The notes under the pieces: generated by a model | The model's database searches: none | The model's input: the letters and a program-made list of their open reading frames with translations, nothing else | Told to the model about the DNA's origin: nothing | Virus record (IMG/VR): IMGVR_UViG_3300032315_001604 | Span: 1 to 64,000 of that record | Length of the DNA: 64,000 nt | Reading direction: 5' to 3' (one strand) | Origin: a virus | Shown: piece after piece, positions 22,389 through 29,625 of the stretch | Layout of the letters: every line of letters starts with the position of its first letter | How positions within the stretch are numbered: position 1 is the stretch's first letter | Program-made: the position numbers and the translations under genes

Positions 22389-22595
22389 ATGAATAACAGC
22401 GGAAACTCATTTATGGATAAAACATCAGATTTTTCAATCAAACTTTCTATTGAAGAATCTTTGTCACAATTAAAACTTTCAAAAAATTTATTTCAAGCAG
22501 TTTTTCCAAATGGTGAAACTGTTGATTTTGAAAAATACGAAGAAGCAATTTCTTTTTTATCAACTAACCCATCTTGTAAAATTTACGTAAAATGA
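22389..22595 (+). CDS. Small protein of unknown function
   Basis: The 68-residue product (MNNSGNSFMDKTSDFSIKLS...) is helical with a C-terminal ISFLSTNPSCKIYVK. ATAAGTA-like sequence (GTAAGTATT) precedes the start, suggesting late expression. It overlaps the next gene by 4 bases. Confidence 0.6.
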   Translation: MNNSGNSFMDKTSDFSIKLSIEESLSQLKLSKNLFQAVFPNGETVDFEKYEEAISFLSTNPSCKIYVK

Positions 22596-22831
22596 AATTT
22601 GATACATTAATAGAACAGACATTAAGTGGATTAGCTCAAGGAAAAACCTTGGAAGATATTGCCAAAAAACATAATGTTGATATTGAGTCTTTAAAAAAAG
22701 AACTTGATAAAGGAATAAAAGTCGAACACGAACATACCAAAAATAATCAAACCGCTAAAACAATTGCGATGGATCATTTATTTGAAAATCCAGAATATTA
22801 TACAAAATTAGCAAATATAGAAAAGAAATGA
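22592..22831 (+). CDS. DUF5661-like small protein with head-type leader
   Basis: The 79-residue product has a leader MKFDTLIEQTLSGLAQGKTL matching the MKFDLLVEQLL group. The second part has EHTKNNQTAKTIAMDHLFEN and PEYYTKL, the pattern of the DUF5661 family (EH...IA.DHL.E.P.YY..L), common beside phage head genes and of unknown role. Overlaps with both neighbours are 4 bases. Confidence 0.75.
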   Translation: MKFDTLIEQTLSGLAQGKTLEDIAKKHNVDIESLKKELDKGIKVEHEHTKNNQTAKTIAMDHLFENPEYYTKLANIEKK

Positions 22832-23256
22832 GTTTTGAGCAATATTTTGAATCAAAAGAATTCAATTTAAAAGATTACTACAACTTTTTAAATTCTTTTT
22901 TACAATCTAAAAAAGGGTGGAATTTAAAAGAAATACCAAACGATCCTTACAATCAATTAGAAATTGTAGATAAAAATGGTAAAAGGTTTGGTAAAATTGA
23001 AAGAGAATATAATCCAAAAACAAAGACCTTGTATTTAAATCATATCAGTGTTGGATTTGATGACAAAGGACAAAGAATGAAAGGATTGGGATTGGTAGAC
23101 TTAATCTATAATTTTGAAAAAAATATTGCACAAACATATGGAGTTAAAAAGGTATGTACTGAAGCTGTAAACGAAATTACAGAGAAAAAATTCAAAGAAA
23201 TTTATAAAGATTGTAAAATTATAAAAAGTAGAGATCAATTATGTGCTTATCTTTGA
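22828..23256 (+). CDS. Possible GNAT-fold acetyltransferase, packaged type
   Basis: The 142-residue protein has a leader MSFEQYFESKEF. The later part (TLYLNHISVGFDDKGQRMKG, LGLVDLIYNFEKNIA) has a strand, an RxxGxG-like turn and a helix, as in the acetyl-CoA site of GNAT enzymes. The assignment is tentative because other conserved strands are unclear. Confidence 0.6.
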   Translation: MSFEQYFESKEFNLKDYYNFLNSFLQSKKGWNLKEIPNDPYNQLEIVDKNGKRFGKIEREYNPKTKTLYLNHISVGFDDKGQRMKGLGLVDLIYNFEKNIAQTYGVKKVCTEAVNEITEKKFKEIYKDCKIIKSRDQLCAYL

Positions 23257-23269
23257 TAAGTAGTATAAT

Positions 23270-23842
23270 ATGAAAAAAGACGATATTAACATTAACGAAG
23301 CTTATGCTCAAATGTATAATCAAAAGCAATTAGATGAAGGTATTTTTGATGTAGCTAAAGCAAGAGGAGCACAAGCTATTGGGGCTGTTAAAGGTCTTGG
23401 TCAAAAGGTTGGTGGTGCTTATAAACAAGCAAAAGGTGGTTTAGTGCAAAAAGCAGTAGGGGCAGGTGCAAAAGCATTAGGTCTTGATCCTACAAAATCA
23501 GAATTATATCAAAAAGGAAAAGAACAACAAAGAGTAGGAAAAGCTCAAATTAAAGATGCTGGTGAAGTAGCTCAAGGTGCAAAATATAATACGTACATTA
23601 ATTCTGCTCTTGATGGTTTGGTAAAAGATTTAAAAAGATTAAACATTCCTATTAGCGATGAGAATGCTATGAAAAAAGAGCTTTTTAATGTTTTAAAACG
23701 TCAAATGACAGAACTTAAAACCAGTGGTGGTCAGTTTAGTGTCGGTTCGTCTACAAAGGTAGGTTTAAATAAACCTAAAGAAACAGCAGAACAAGAGGCT
23801 ATTCGTGCAGGTAAAGCATTCACATATACCCCTCCAAAATAA
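23270..23842 (+). CDS. Putative internal head protein, glycine/alanine-rich
   Basis: In this 190-residue protein, residues 1-25 (MKKDDININEAYAQMYNQKQ LDEG) look like a leader ending at a possible LDEG cleavage site. A low-complexity helical segment follows (GAQAIGAVKGLGQKVGGAYK), then a more ordered C-terminal domain (LDGLVKDLKRLNIPISDENA). A late-box variant (ATAAGTA) precedes the start, supporting a virion role. Confidence 0.7.
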   Translation: MKKDDININEAYAQMYNQKQLDEGIFDVAKARGAQAIGAVKGLGQKVGGAYKQAKGGLVQKAVGAGAKALGLDPTKSELYQKGKEQQRVGKAQIKDAGEVAQGAKYNTYINSALDGLVKDLKRLNIPISDENAMKKELFNVLKRQMTELKTSGGQFSVGSSTKVGLNKPKETAEQEAIRAGKAFTYTPPK

Positions 23843-23896
23843 AACATCCTAATAATCTTCTTGCTTTAATTTAAAAGCAGAGTAAGATAGTTTAAT

Positions 23897-23973
23897 CGGG
23901 ATGTGGCTCAACTTGGTAGAGCATCTGCTTTGGGAGCAGAGGGTTGCAGGTTCAAATCCTGTCATCCCGACCA
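23897..23973 (+). tRNA. tRNA-Pro (anticodon TGG)
   Basis: The acceptor CGGGATG/CATCCCG and stem TCTGC/GCAGA are perfect, with loop TTTGGGA and T-loop TTCAAAT. CCA is encoded. Confidence 0.95.
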
Positions 23974-23980
23974 TTTATTC

Positions 23981-24009
23981 TTGACAATATTTTGTTTTTA
24001 TAATATTGT
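23981..24009 (+). promoter_or_regulatory. Sigma70-like promoter
   Basis: TTGACA (23981-23986), a 17-base spacer and TATTGT (24004-24009) lie 6 bases before ATG 24016. A better TATAAT at 23999 has only a 12-base spacer. Confidence 0.6.
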
Positions 24010-24015
24010 CTATTC

Positions 24016-24198
24016 ATGAACGTAAAAATTGTTTTTATTTCTATTGTGTTTATTTCTTTATTCATTATTACAGCAGGAACTGTAACAGAAATTTTTACAA
24101 TTAAACTTCGTAATGAGTTGATCAAAGATATGGCAAAAATGGAATATTACCAGAAAGAAGTAAATGGTAACATTTTGTGGATTAAGGATAAAAAATGA
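24016..24198 (+). CDS. Small single-pass membrane protein
   Basis: In this 60-residue product, residues about 4-25 (KIVFISIVFISLFIITAGTV) are a membrane helix; the tail is charged (NELIKDMAKMEYYQKEVNGN). It overlaps the next gene by 4 bases. The function is unknown. Confidence 0.7.
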   Translation: MNVKIVFISIVFISLFIITAGTVTEIFTIKLRNELIKDMAKMEYYQKEVNGNILWIKDKK

Positions 24199-24842
24199 AA
24201 ATAAAACATTACATCAAAGAAGTAACCCCTGATATTTTTGCTGTTGTTATTAAAAACAAATATGATCGCGCCATGCTTTTTTGTCGCGCCCAAGAATATT
24301 ATGAAAGCCCAAGTCCTAAGTTTCGTGGAAAACAATTTTCTATTTGGGACTATATGAAATGGTATCATGAAAGATACGGAAGGGGATTTAGTTATGCAAA
24401 TGATTGGTCTGGTTTTAATATACCCCTCAAAATTATCACTCAATGCTATAATAAACTTGGTAAATTTGAAATACCCTATGATAAAATAGCGTATGATATT
24501 ATCGTAAAAATAAATAGAAATTGTGTTTTTGCGGATGGTTATGTGATTGGTTGCGGTGATACAAAAGGTGATACCTTCAAACATGAGGTTTGTCATGGTC
24601 TTTATTACACCGATAAAAAATACAAAAAGAAAATGGATGCTTTGACCAAAGGACTTCCAAAACAAATTTACAATACATTCAAGAAAAATATTTTAGAAAT
24701 GGGATATACTACAAAAGTCGTTGATGATGAGATACAAGCATATCTTCAATATGGATATGAAAATGAAGATTTTGGAAAAGGGGTTGACATTGGTGTTCGT
24801 ATCGAATATAGTAGTCTTTATAAACAACAATCAAAATTATGA
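24195..24842 (+). CDS. Zincin-like metallopeptidase
   Basis: The 215-residue protein contains TFKHEVCHGLYYTDKKYKKK, an HExxH motif with the same HEVCH core as the gene at 1461. The downstream VVDDEIQAYL supplies an acidic segment that could give the third zinc ligand. Related phage proteins are usually annotated as hypothetical. The substrate is unknown. It is translationally coupled to both neighbours. Confidence 0.75.
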   Translation: MKIKHYIKEVTPDIFAVVIKNKYDRAMLFCRAQEYYESPSPKFRGKQFSIWDYMKWYHERYGRGFSYANDWSGFNIPLKIITQCYNKLGKFEIPYDKIAYDIIVKINRNCVFADGYVIGCGDTKGDTFKHEVCHGLYYTDKKYKKKMDALTKGLPKQIYNTFKKNILEMGYTTKVVDDEIQAYLQYGYENEDFGKGVDIGVRIEYSSLYKQQSKL

Positions 24843-25213
24843 AAGCAAAACATACATTTAAATACACATACGAAGAAGGCTGTGAAAACTTTTCACCAGT
24901 TGAAGTCATTTTTGATATACCAACAGGAGAAGTAACTATTACTCAAATGCTTTACAACTTTGAGTGTTACTTGAAAGCTTGTGGCTTTGTCTTTGATGGA
25001 CATTTGGAAGTTGTACCAGAAAGTGGTTATGATGTCATCGATGATACAGACTATTGTTGTATGGGTGATACTGATTATATCAAAACTGATTGTATCGGCA
25101 AGGAACATACACCCAATCACGAAATAGAAAAAAACAAATGGGTTCATGGTATGTGCAATCCTCCTTCACCTGATTGGAAGAAACAAGAAAACAATTGGTA
25201 TCATAACGAATGA
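24839..25213 (+). CDS. Conserved phage protein with NWYHN tail
   Basis: The 124-residue product contains TITQMLYNFECYLKACGFVF followed by a cysteine- and aspartate-rich middle, and ends PPSPDWKKQENNWYHNE. A similar DWYHNQ ending occurs on 25509. The family is common in phages; no function is known to me. Confidence 0.7.
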   Translation: MKAKHTFKYTYEEGCENFSPVEVIFDIPTGEVTITQMLYNFECYLKACGFVFDGHLEVVPESGYDVIDDTDYCCMGDTDYIKTDCIGKEHTPNHEIEKNKWVHGMCNPPSPDWKKQENNWYHNE

Positions 25214-25512
25214 AAAAACCTACACATAAACAAAAGATTGAAATGTATGAAAAATTCTTACATAAGATTAATATGTGTGTAATGTGTTGTAATGATACAG
25301 GAGTTAGAGAACTTGTACATAATGCAGATAATTGGTCTTATATGCATCGTGTAGGAAACGGAGAACCCTCTGAAAGAGAACAACAAAGATTGATTACAAA
25401 AGCATTTTGGCAACTTTGCGATACTCCAGAATCGGATAAAGAAGTCGAAGAAAGACAAAGAATATATACCGAAAAGAAAAAAGAAAGAGAAGAAGCTGCT
25501 ATAAATTTATGA
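25210..25512 (+). CDS. Small helical protein with CxxC-like cysteines
   Basis: The 100-residue protein begins MKKPTHKQKIEMYEKFLHKI and has MCVMCCND, then a charged C-terminal helix. Proteins opening with a short helix and MC..C often bind a metal, which is unproven here. It overlaps neighbours by 4 bases on both sides. Confidence 0.65.
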   Translation: MKKPTHKQKIEMYEKFLHKINMCVMCCNDTGVRELVHNADNWSYMHRVGNGEPSEREQQRLITKAFWQLCDTPESDKEVEERQRIYTEKKKEREEAAINL

Positions 25513-25856
25513 AAAAGAAAAATAATAAATTTAAACCATATCCATCGACAGATGTATGTTCACCATATTATGATTCAAAATCAACAATTACGGAGGAACA
25601 TTACACACTAGACGGTGATCATCCCGAAGATCGAATCTATAGAGATAAAGAATTTATCAACAGACTTCAATCACATATTGATTTGGTATATGATATTTTA
25701 GCTATGGATTTAAAACTTAATGAAAAGGGCAAAGAATGGCTTTTTGATTTTGTTTATAACGAAGAAGAAAATATTGAGTTTGAAAACTTCTTGGCAAAAT
25801 ATAAGGTCAAGTATAAAGATCTGGTTACTTCAAATGATTGGTATCATAATCAATAA
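25509..25856 (+). CDS. Acidic protein of unknown function
   Basis: The 115-residue product has a middle helix (DLVYDILAMDLKLNEKGKEW) and an ending TSNDWYHNQ resembling the end of 24839. No known domain is recognised. Confidence 0.65.
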   Translation: MKKKNNKFKPYPSTDVCSPYYDSKSTITEEHYTLDGDHPEDRIYRDKEFINRLQSHIDLVYDILAMDLKLNEKGKEWLFDFVYNEEENIEFENFLAKYKVKYKDLVTSNDWYHNQ

Positions 25857-25865
25857 AATAAATTT

Positions 25866-26042
25866 ATGAACGAAAATGGTCCTGTATATATTCTAATGAT
25901 GATCTTTGTCCTAATAGCAATATTCATCTTTGGTGGTGCTGTTAGTGGCTCTCAATGGCAAAAAGAAGCTGTAAAAGCTGGAGTTGCTGAATGGGTAGCA
26001 GATGCGAATGGTGATGCTAAATTTCAATTTAAGACAAAATAA
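25866..26042 (+). CDS. Small membrane protein related to 166-429
   Basis: The 58-residue product has a membrane helix at residues 7-26 and then SQWQKEAVKAGVAEWVADAN, the same pattern as the first gene of the window. The two differ strongly in base composition despite the similar protein motif. Confidence 0.75.
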   Translation: MNENGPVYILMMIFVLIAIFIFGGAVSGSQWQKEAVKAGVAEWVADANGDAKFQFKTK

Positions 26043-26046
26043 ATAT

Positions 26047-26229
26047 ATGATAACAAAACTAGTAGCATTAATCGCAGTAGTTGCCTCATCTATCGGATTG
26101 AGTGTGGCAACTCTTATCTATGGGTGGGGATTAGAACCGAAAAGCTGGACAGCAATTATAATTTTCGGTATATTTGGTCAAGTTGTTGTAAGCAGTCTTT
26201 ATAGAAAAATCATGGAAGATGGCAAATGA
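26047..26229 (+). CDS. Two-pass small membrane protein
   Basis: The 60-residue product has hydrophobic segments at about 3-24 and 33-52. ATG 26047 follows the previous stop by 4 bases; the in-frame start at 26002 would overlap the previous gene. A holin-like topology is possible, with no other support. Confidence 0.65.
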   Translation: MITKLVALIAVVASSIGLSVATLIYGWGLEPKSWTAIIIFGIFGQVVVSSLYRKIMEDGK

Positions 26230-26456
26230 AATACAGAATTAAAGAAGAAACAAAGATGGGTAAACATTACTTTTACCCTCAATATAAAAAATTCCTATTC
26301 TGGAAGAATATGACTGAACGTGATGTTAAGGATGTAGTTGTATACCCTCACCTAAAAGGAGCTAGAGATCATATTGAAATCTTTGAAGAGAGACTAAACA
26401 AGAAAAAGAAGCTTGATAGTTACAAACAAGTATTGTATCATTCCTATATATCATAG
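26226..26456 (+). CDS. Small basic protein of unknown function
   Basis: The 76-residue product contains KHYFYPQYKKFLFWKNMTER and a lysine-rich helix. The HYFYPQ.KK.LFW pattern is seen in short phage proteins of unknown role. It overlaps the previous gene by 4 bases. Confidence 0.65.
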   Translation: MKYRIKEETKMGKHYFYPQYKKFLFWKNMTERDVKDVVVYPHLKGARDHIEIFEERLNKKKKLDSYKQVLYHSYIS

Positions 26457-26717
26457 ATGAAATATAAATTTGTAGAAACTCAAGGTTGCACGGCATTTGG
26501 CTTCACTGTCAATGATGAAGACCTTGCTAATATTTCCAAAGAGAAACAAAAAGAAATTATTGATTATCTTTGTGAAAAAATGAAAGAAGAAATTGATAAA
26601 GGAACTGTTTTGTTTTCAGATATTGTTGGAGTTTTTCAAGAAACGGATCATGGTTCTGAAAAAGAACCTTGCGATCAATGCTATGATACTGTAAGTTGGA
26701 CTATATGGGAGATTTAA
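26457..26717 (+). CDS. Small acidic protein
   Basis: The 86-residue protein (MKYKFVETQGCTAFGFTVND...) has a possible CxxC near the end (PCDQCYD). It starts immediately after the previous stop. The function is unknown. Confidence 0.65.
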   Translation: MKYKFVETQGCTAFGFTVNDEDLANISKEKQKEIIDYLCEKMKEEIDKGTVLFSDIVGVFQETDHGSEKEPCDQCYDTVSWTIWEI

Positions 26718-26719
26718 AT

Positions 26720-27256
26720 ATGAATACAAATGAATATGTAAAAATATTGGAAGAAGAGTGTGGCAAAAATCAAACACACAAGAAAAAGCATATTAAAAAA
26801 AGCACAGGTATAAATGCGCTTTACATAACAGAAAAACCAGATTATAGTTGGACGATTAAAGATCGTTTGAAACTTACTTTTATTATTCTTAAAAACCGTT
26901 GGATGTTTTTGAAAAACTACAACCCTCTGGATTTTAGATCTTATGAAGAAGAATATAACCCATATGGGTTTGATAAGATCTATACTAAATTTCACAGAAC
27001 ATCAACTCCATTAACTCGTTTTAAAAATTTTTGGGGTGAATTTGAAACTACTTTAAAAAATATTAAAGATGGTTTTTTATATACCCCACTCGCTGTTAAA
27101 CACTATCAAAAAAATAAAGAAAGAATATCTTGGTTTGAAGAAAACCTTTCAAGAATGTTTGCCGATAAGTTAGATGTTGATGTTAGAAAAGAATTAGATA
27201 AACATGGATATGATCTTGACGGACAAGGTAGAATTTGTTATAAAGTAAAGGAATGA
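26720..27256 (+). CDS. Conserved phage protein of unknown function
   Basis: The 178-residue aromatic- and lysine-rich protein contains KDRLKLTFIILKNRWMFLKN and FRSYEEEYNPYGFDKIYTKF. It is probably a soluble helical protein. ATG 26720 is preferred to 26696, which overlaps the previous gene. A similarly built protein occurs at 42955 (both have W..K.RL/KL.F, then F/YYDKI-like segments). Confidence 0.65.
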   Translation: MNTNEYVKILEEECGKNQTHKKKHIKKSTGINALYITEKPDYSWTIKDRLKLTFIILKNRWMFLKNYNPLDFRSYEEEYNPYGFDKIYTKFHRTSTPLTRFKNFWGEFETTLKNIKDGFLYTPLAVKHYQKNKERISWFEENLSRMFADKLDVDVRKELDKHGYDLDGQGRICYKVKE

Positions 27257-27420
27257 AAATTGTAATTCTATCTTTACTTTTAACTGGATGCACAACGCTT
27301 ACAGATAAAATGGTAAAACCTGCCATTACTGAAGATAACTATTGGAAAACTCCTTGTATTTGGGATGGAACTATTTTAAAAAAACCTTGGCTTAAAAAAA
27401 ATGAAAGTTCGAATCAATAA
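27253..27420 (+). CDS. Small lipoprotein
   Basis: The 55-residue product opens MKIVILSLLLTGCTTL, a short lipoprotein signal with the lipobox LLTGC, so the mature part should be lipid-anchored. A spanin-type (Rz1) role is conceivable, but the mature part is not proline-rich and no partner is clear. It overlaps the next gene by 20 bases. Confidence 0.7.
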   Translation: MKIVILSLLLTGCTTLTDKMVKPAITEDNYWKTPCIWDGTILKKPWLKKNESSNQ

Positions 27421-27802
27421 CATTGGTGCAGAGCCTGTAACGTATATTGGCAAAAGATTTGAAGAGCCAATATATGAATGCTCTATTGTAAAGTATTATT
27501 TTAATAGGTATTATGGAATGCTGGAACAATACCTGAAAGATGGCTGGGTAGATAATGGCGATTGTCTTACTTATAAGAATGCTTCTATTAGTAAGAGTTG
27601 CTTTTTGGGTAAAGAAACAAATTATGTTATAGCATTTCTTAAATACAACAAAGATGGTGGCTATACAGAACTTGAATCGGTTTGTGATAGATTGCTTTAC
27701 ATCGAAGAGGATGAGAAAAAAGATTTCTTTGAAGTTTATAAAATTGCTGATAGGATGATAATAGAGAAGGTTGACAAAGATGAAAAACAAAATTCAAATT
27801 GA
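27401..27802 (+). CDS. Protein of unknown function
   Basis: The 133-residue mixed protein contains GKETNYVIAFLKYNKDGGYT and an acidic C-terminal region. No family is recognised. It overlaps both neighbours by about 20 bases, typical of a compact operon. Confidence 0.65.
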   Translation: MKVRINNIGAEPVTYIGKRFEEPIYECSIVKYYFNRYYGMLEQYLKDGWVDNGDCLTYKNASISKSCFLGKETNYVIAFLKYNKDGGYTELESVCDRLLYIEEDEKKDFFEVYKIADRMIIEKVDKDEKQNSN

Positions 27803-27932
27803 AAAACAAATAAAAACAGCCAAATCTATTTTAAAAGATATAGAATTAAGCTATAAGAATAAAGATGGAAGATATGGTGTTTATGCATATTCCGTCCAAC
27901 ATGAAGAATTGAAAAGGTTGGAAAATTTATGA
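27780..27932 (+). CDS. Small helical protein
   Basis: A 50-residue frame (MKNKIQIEKQIKTAKSILKD...) ends in ATGA overlap with the next gene. The sequence suggests two helices. It directly precedes the bL12-like gene. Confidence 0.6.
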   Translation: MKNKIQIEKQIKTAKSILKDIELSYKNKDGRYGVYAYSVQHEELKRLENL

Positions 27933-28054
27933 GTGATAAATTAGAAAAAATCATGGAAGAGATTGGTAAATTGACAATTACCGAACTTAACGAACTTATT
28001 AAAAGTTTAGAACCTATCTTTACACCAAAAGAAGAAAATACATTGACTGATTAA
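27929..28054 (+). CDS. bL12 N-terminal-domain-only protein
   Basis: The 41-residue product has residues 4-31 (KLEKIMEEIGKLT ... ITELNELIKSLEPIF) matching the N-terminal dimerisation domain of ribosomal protein bL12, whose usual form is LxxIxxLTxxExxELxxxLExxFG. The C-terminal domain of normal bL12 (about 70 residues, recruits elongation factors) is absent. The hinge is reduced to a short acidic tail. Such a protein could bind uL10 or host bL12 and alter the stalk. The short length limits certainty. Confidence 0.7.
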   Translation: MSDKLEKIMEEIGKLTITELNELIKSLEPIFTPKEENTLTD

Positions 28055-28099
28055 ATATATCTGGTAAATTAGATATAGTTCTTTGAAAAATTTAAAAAA

Positions 28100-28679
28100 G
28101 TTTAGTGCTGGATAGTCGGACCAGCACTAAAAATCCTGATGCGAAACCCATCAGGTCAGAGATAGGTTTAACCAATTAACAACTCTGCAATAAATGGATT
28201 GGTTTATAAAAAGGTATGCAACTCTACCTCTCTATATAACGGATACGTGTCCGTGTTCTGATCAGACATATAGAGTCCCATAGTGGATAGCTTGGAAGCG
28301 AAAAAAAAGAGTGTAGGTTCTGGGTAAACCAAAGCTATATAGGCTAAAACTCTTGTCCCGAAAGGGGTAAAGGTTCTGTGTTCTTCTGTTGTTGGCTTAT
28401 TGCCAACCAGAAGCCAGCAGTTTAAGGCGCAACTTAAACATCAGTCTGGTCCTGTTTGCGACAAAAACACCAATTTTAAGCCGAGAATCCTAACGAGATT
28501 CTAGTCAGAACCCACTGATGAGATGAAGCTGGTCGTTCCAGTAATAAGGGGGATGGTTGCCATGACCCGCATACGGTGTGCGTAAGTTGACTCGTCTGAA
28601 AAGATAGGGAGTCCGTGCTTGATTCCAGAAGGAAAAATCCGAAAGGAAAATGATGGTATGTAAAGACAGCCGAATTTTT
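28100..28679 (+). ncRNA. Large ornate structured RNA (ROOL/GOLLD-like)
   Basis: About 580 non-coding bases contain many perfect hairpins. Examples are TTAGTGCTGG/CCAGCACTAA (28102-28111, 28121-28130), CCTGATG/CATCAGG (28135-28141, 28149-28155), ACGGA/TCCGT near 28240, CCCGAAAGGG near 28357, GTTGGC/GCCAAC near 28391 and AGAATC/GATTCT near 28485-28501. CAGAG/CTCTG and AACCAAT/ATTGGTT interlock as a pseudoknot (28157-28204). Size, complexity and direct abutment on tRNA-Asn match the phage-borne giant RNA classes ROOL and GOLLD. The exact class is not proven. Confidence 0.75.
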
Positions 28680-28751
28680 TGATGCGTAGCTCAATGGTAG
28701 AGCACTTGGCTGTTAACCAGGCTGTTGTAGGTTCGAGTCCTACCGCATCAG
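28680..28751 (+). tRNA. tRNA-Asn (anticodon GTT)
   Basis: The acceptor TGATGCG/CGCATCA is perfect, stem CTTGG/CCAGG encloses CTGTTAA and the T-loop is TTCGAGT. CCA is not encoded. It starts immediately after the large RNA. Confidence 0.94.
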
Positions 28752-28762
28752 TAATTATTATT

Positions 28763-28882
28763 GTGAAAAAACTATTATATACTATTATATTTGTTAGTAT
28801 TTGTTTACTTGTTTCTGGATGTTATAGCACAAAATCTATGGGCGATTCAGAAAAAGCAGATAAATATCTTTTCGTGTATTAA
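28763..28882 (+). CDS. Tiny lipoprotein
   Basis: A 39-residue frame with GTG start gives MKKLLYTIIFVSICLLVSGC, a lipoprotein signal with lipobox LVSGC, and a mature part of only about 20 residues. The GTG choice places the lysines correctly before the hydrophobic core. It is possibly an Rz1-like or immunity lipoprotein. Confidence 0.6.
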   Translation: MKKLLYTIIFVSICLLVSGCYSTKSMGDSEKADKYLFVY

Positions 28883-28926
28883 CTAACGCTAAAAATAATA
28901 AAATTTGGCATTAATTAATTTTTAAA

Positions 28927-28954
28927 TAGACAAAAAACCAATTCGTGATAAAAT
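28927..28954 (+). promoter_or_regulatory. Sigma70-like promoter
   Basis: TAGACA (28927-28932), a 16-base spacer and TAAAAT (28949-28954) lie 7 bases before ATG 28962. Confidence 0.55.
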
Positions 28955-28961
28955 AACAATA

Positions 28962-29111
28962 ATGAAAAAATATTGCACGTTTCCAGATGAAACCAAAATC
29001 GAACTTCATTCAATTTTGGATGTAACTGATACTCATACTTGTATCTGTTACAATGATGAAAATATTTCCCAAATACTTTGGGTTCCTAACGATTTTATTG
29101 TTAATGATTAA
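28962..29111 (+). CDS. Small protein of unknown function
   Basis: The 49-residue product (MKKYCTFPDETKIELHSILD...) contains CICYNDENISQILWVPNDFI. It has its own promoter and overlaps the next gene by 8 bases. Confidence 0.6.
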   Translation: MKKYCTFPDETKIELHSILDVTDTHTCICYNDENISQILWVPNDFIVND

Positions 29112-29625
29112 TAGTAGAAATGATCTGTTTAGTCTTTTAAATGGATCCGAAAATATTGGAATAGAATTAGGAGTAGCAAAGGGAAGATACTCAAAAACAA
29201 TGGTTGATTCTGGAAAGTTTTCCAAAGTATACGGAGTAGATCGTTATACGGATCATCACGATTCAAAAGAATATATATCAGCAATATCTTATATTGGTTT
29301 AGATAAACCTTATGTATTAATTCGTTCTACTTTTGATGAGGCATTAACTTTGTTTGAAGATGGATATTTTGATTTTATATATGTCGATGGTTATGCTCAC
29401 ACTGGACAAGAAGAAGGAAAAACTTTGTATTCTTGGTATAGAAAACTAAAAAAGAATGGCGTTTTTGCTGGTCATGATTATCATGAAAAATGGCATTTGA
29501 CTAAAAAATCAGTAGATGATTTTGTTGCTGAAAACAATTTAACTTTAAACATAACTTCCGAAGAAAACGATGAAAAAAACTGTTTGTATCCATCGTGGTA
29601 TGTGCTAAAGTATTTTTATGATTAA
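29104..29625 (+). CDS. Class I SAM-dependent methyltransferase
   Basis: The 173-residue protein has a SAM motif IGIELGVAKGRYSKTMV, VYGVDRYTD, and the strand-4 FDFIYVDGYAHTGQ. It ends with GVFAGHDYHE, a pattern of the Methyltransf_24 type. The substrate is unknown. ATG 29104 avoids the long overlap implied by a start at 29053. It is translationally coupled to the synthetase gene that follows. Confidence 0.8.
   Translation: MINSRNDLFSLLNGSENIGIELGVAKGRYSKTMVDSGKFSKVYGVDRYTDHHDSKEYISAISYIGLDKPYVLIRSTFDEALTLFEDGYFDFIYVDGYAHTGQEEGKTLYSWYRKLKKNGVFAGHDYHEKWHLTKKSVDDFVAENNLTLNITSEENDEKNCLYPSWYVLKYFYD

Noticed and set aside
28100-28679. Group I intron interrupting a gene or tRNA
   Set aside because: No split exon flanks the region; tRNA-Asn downstream is intact and the upstream gene ends with its own stop. 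A covariance search would settle it.
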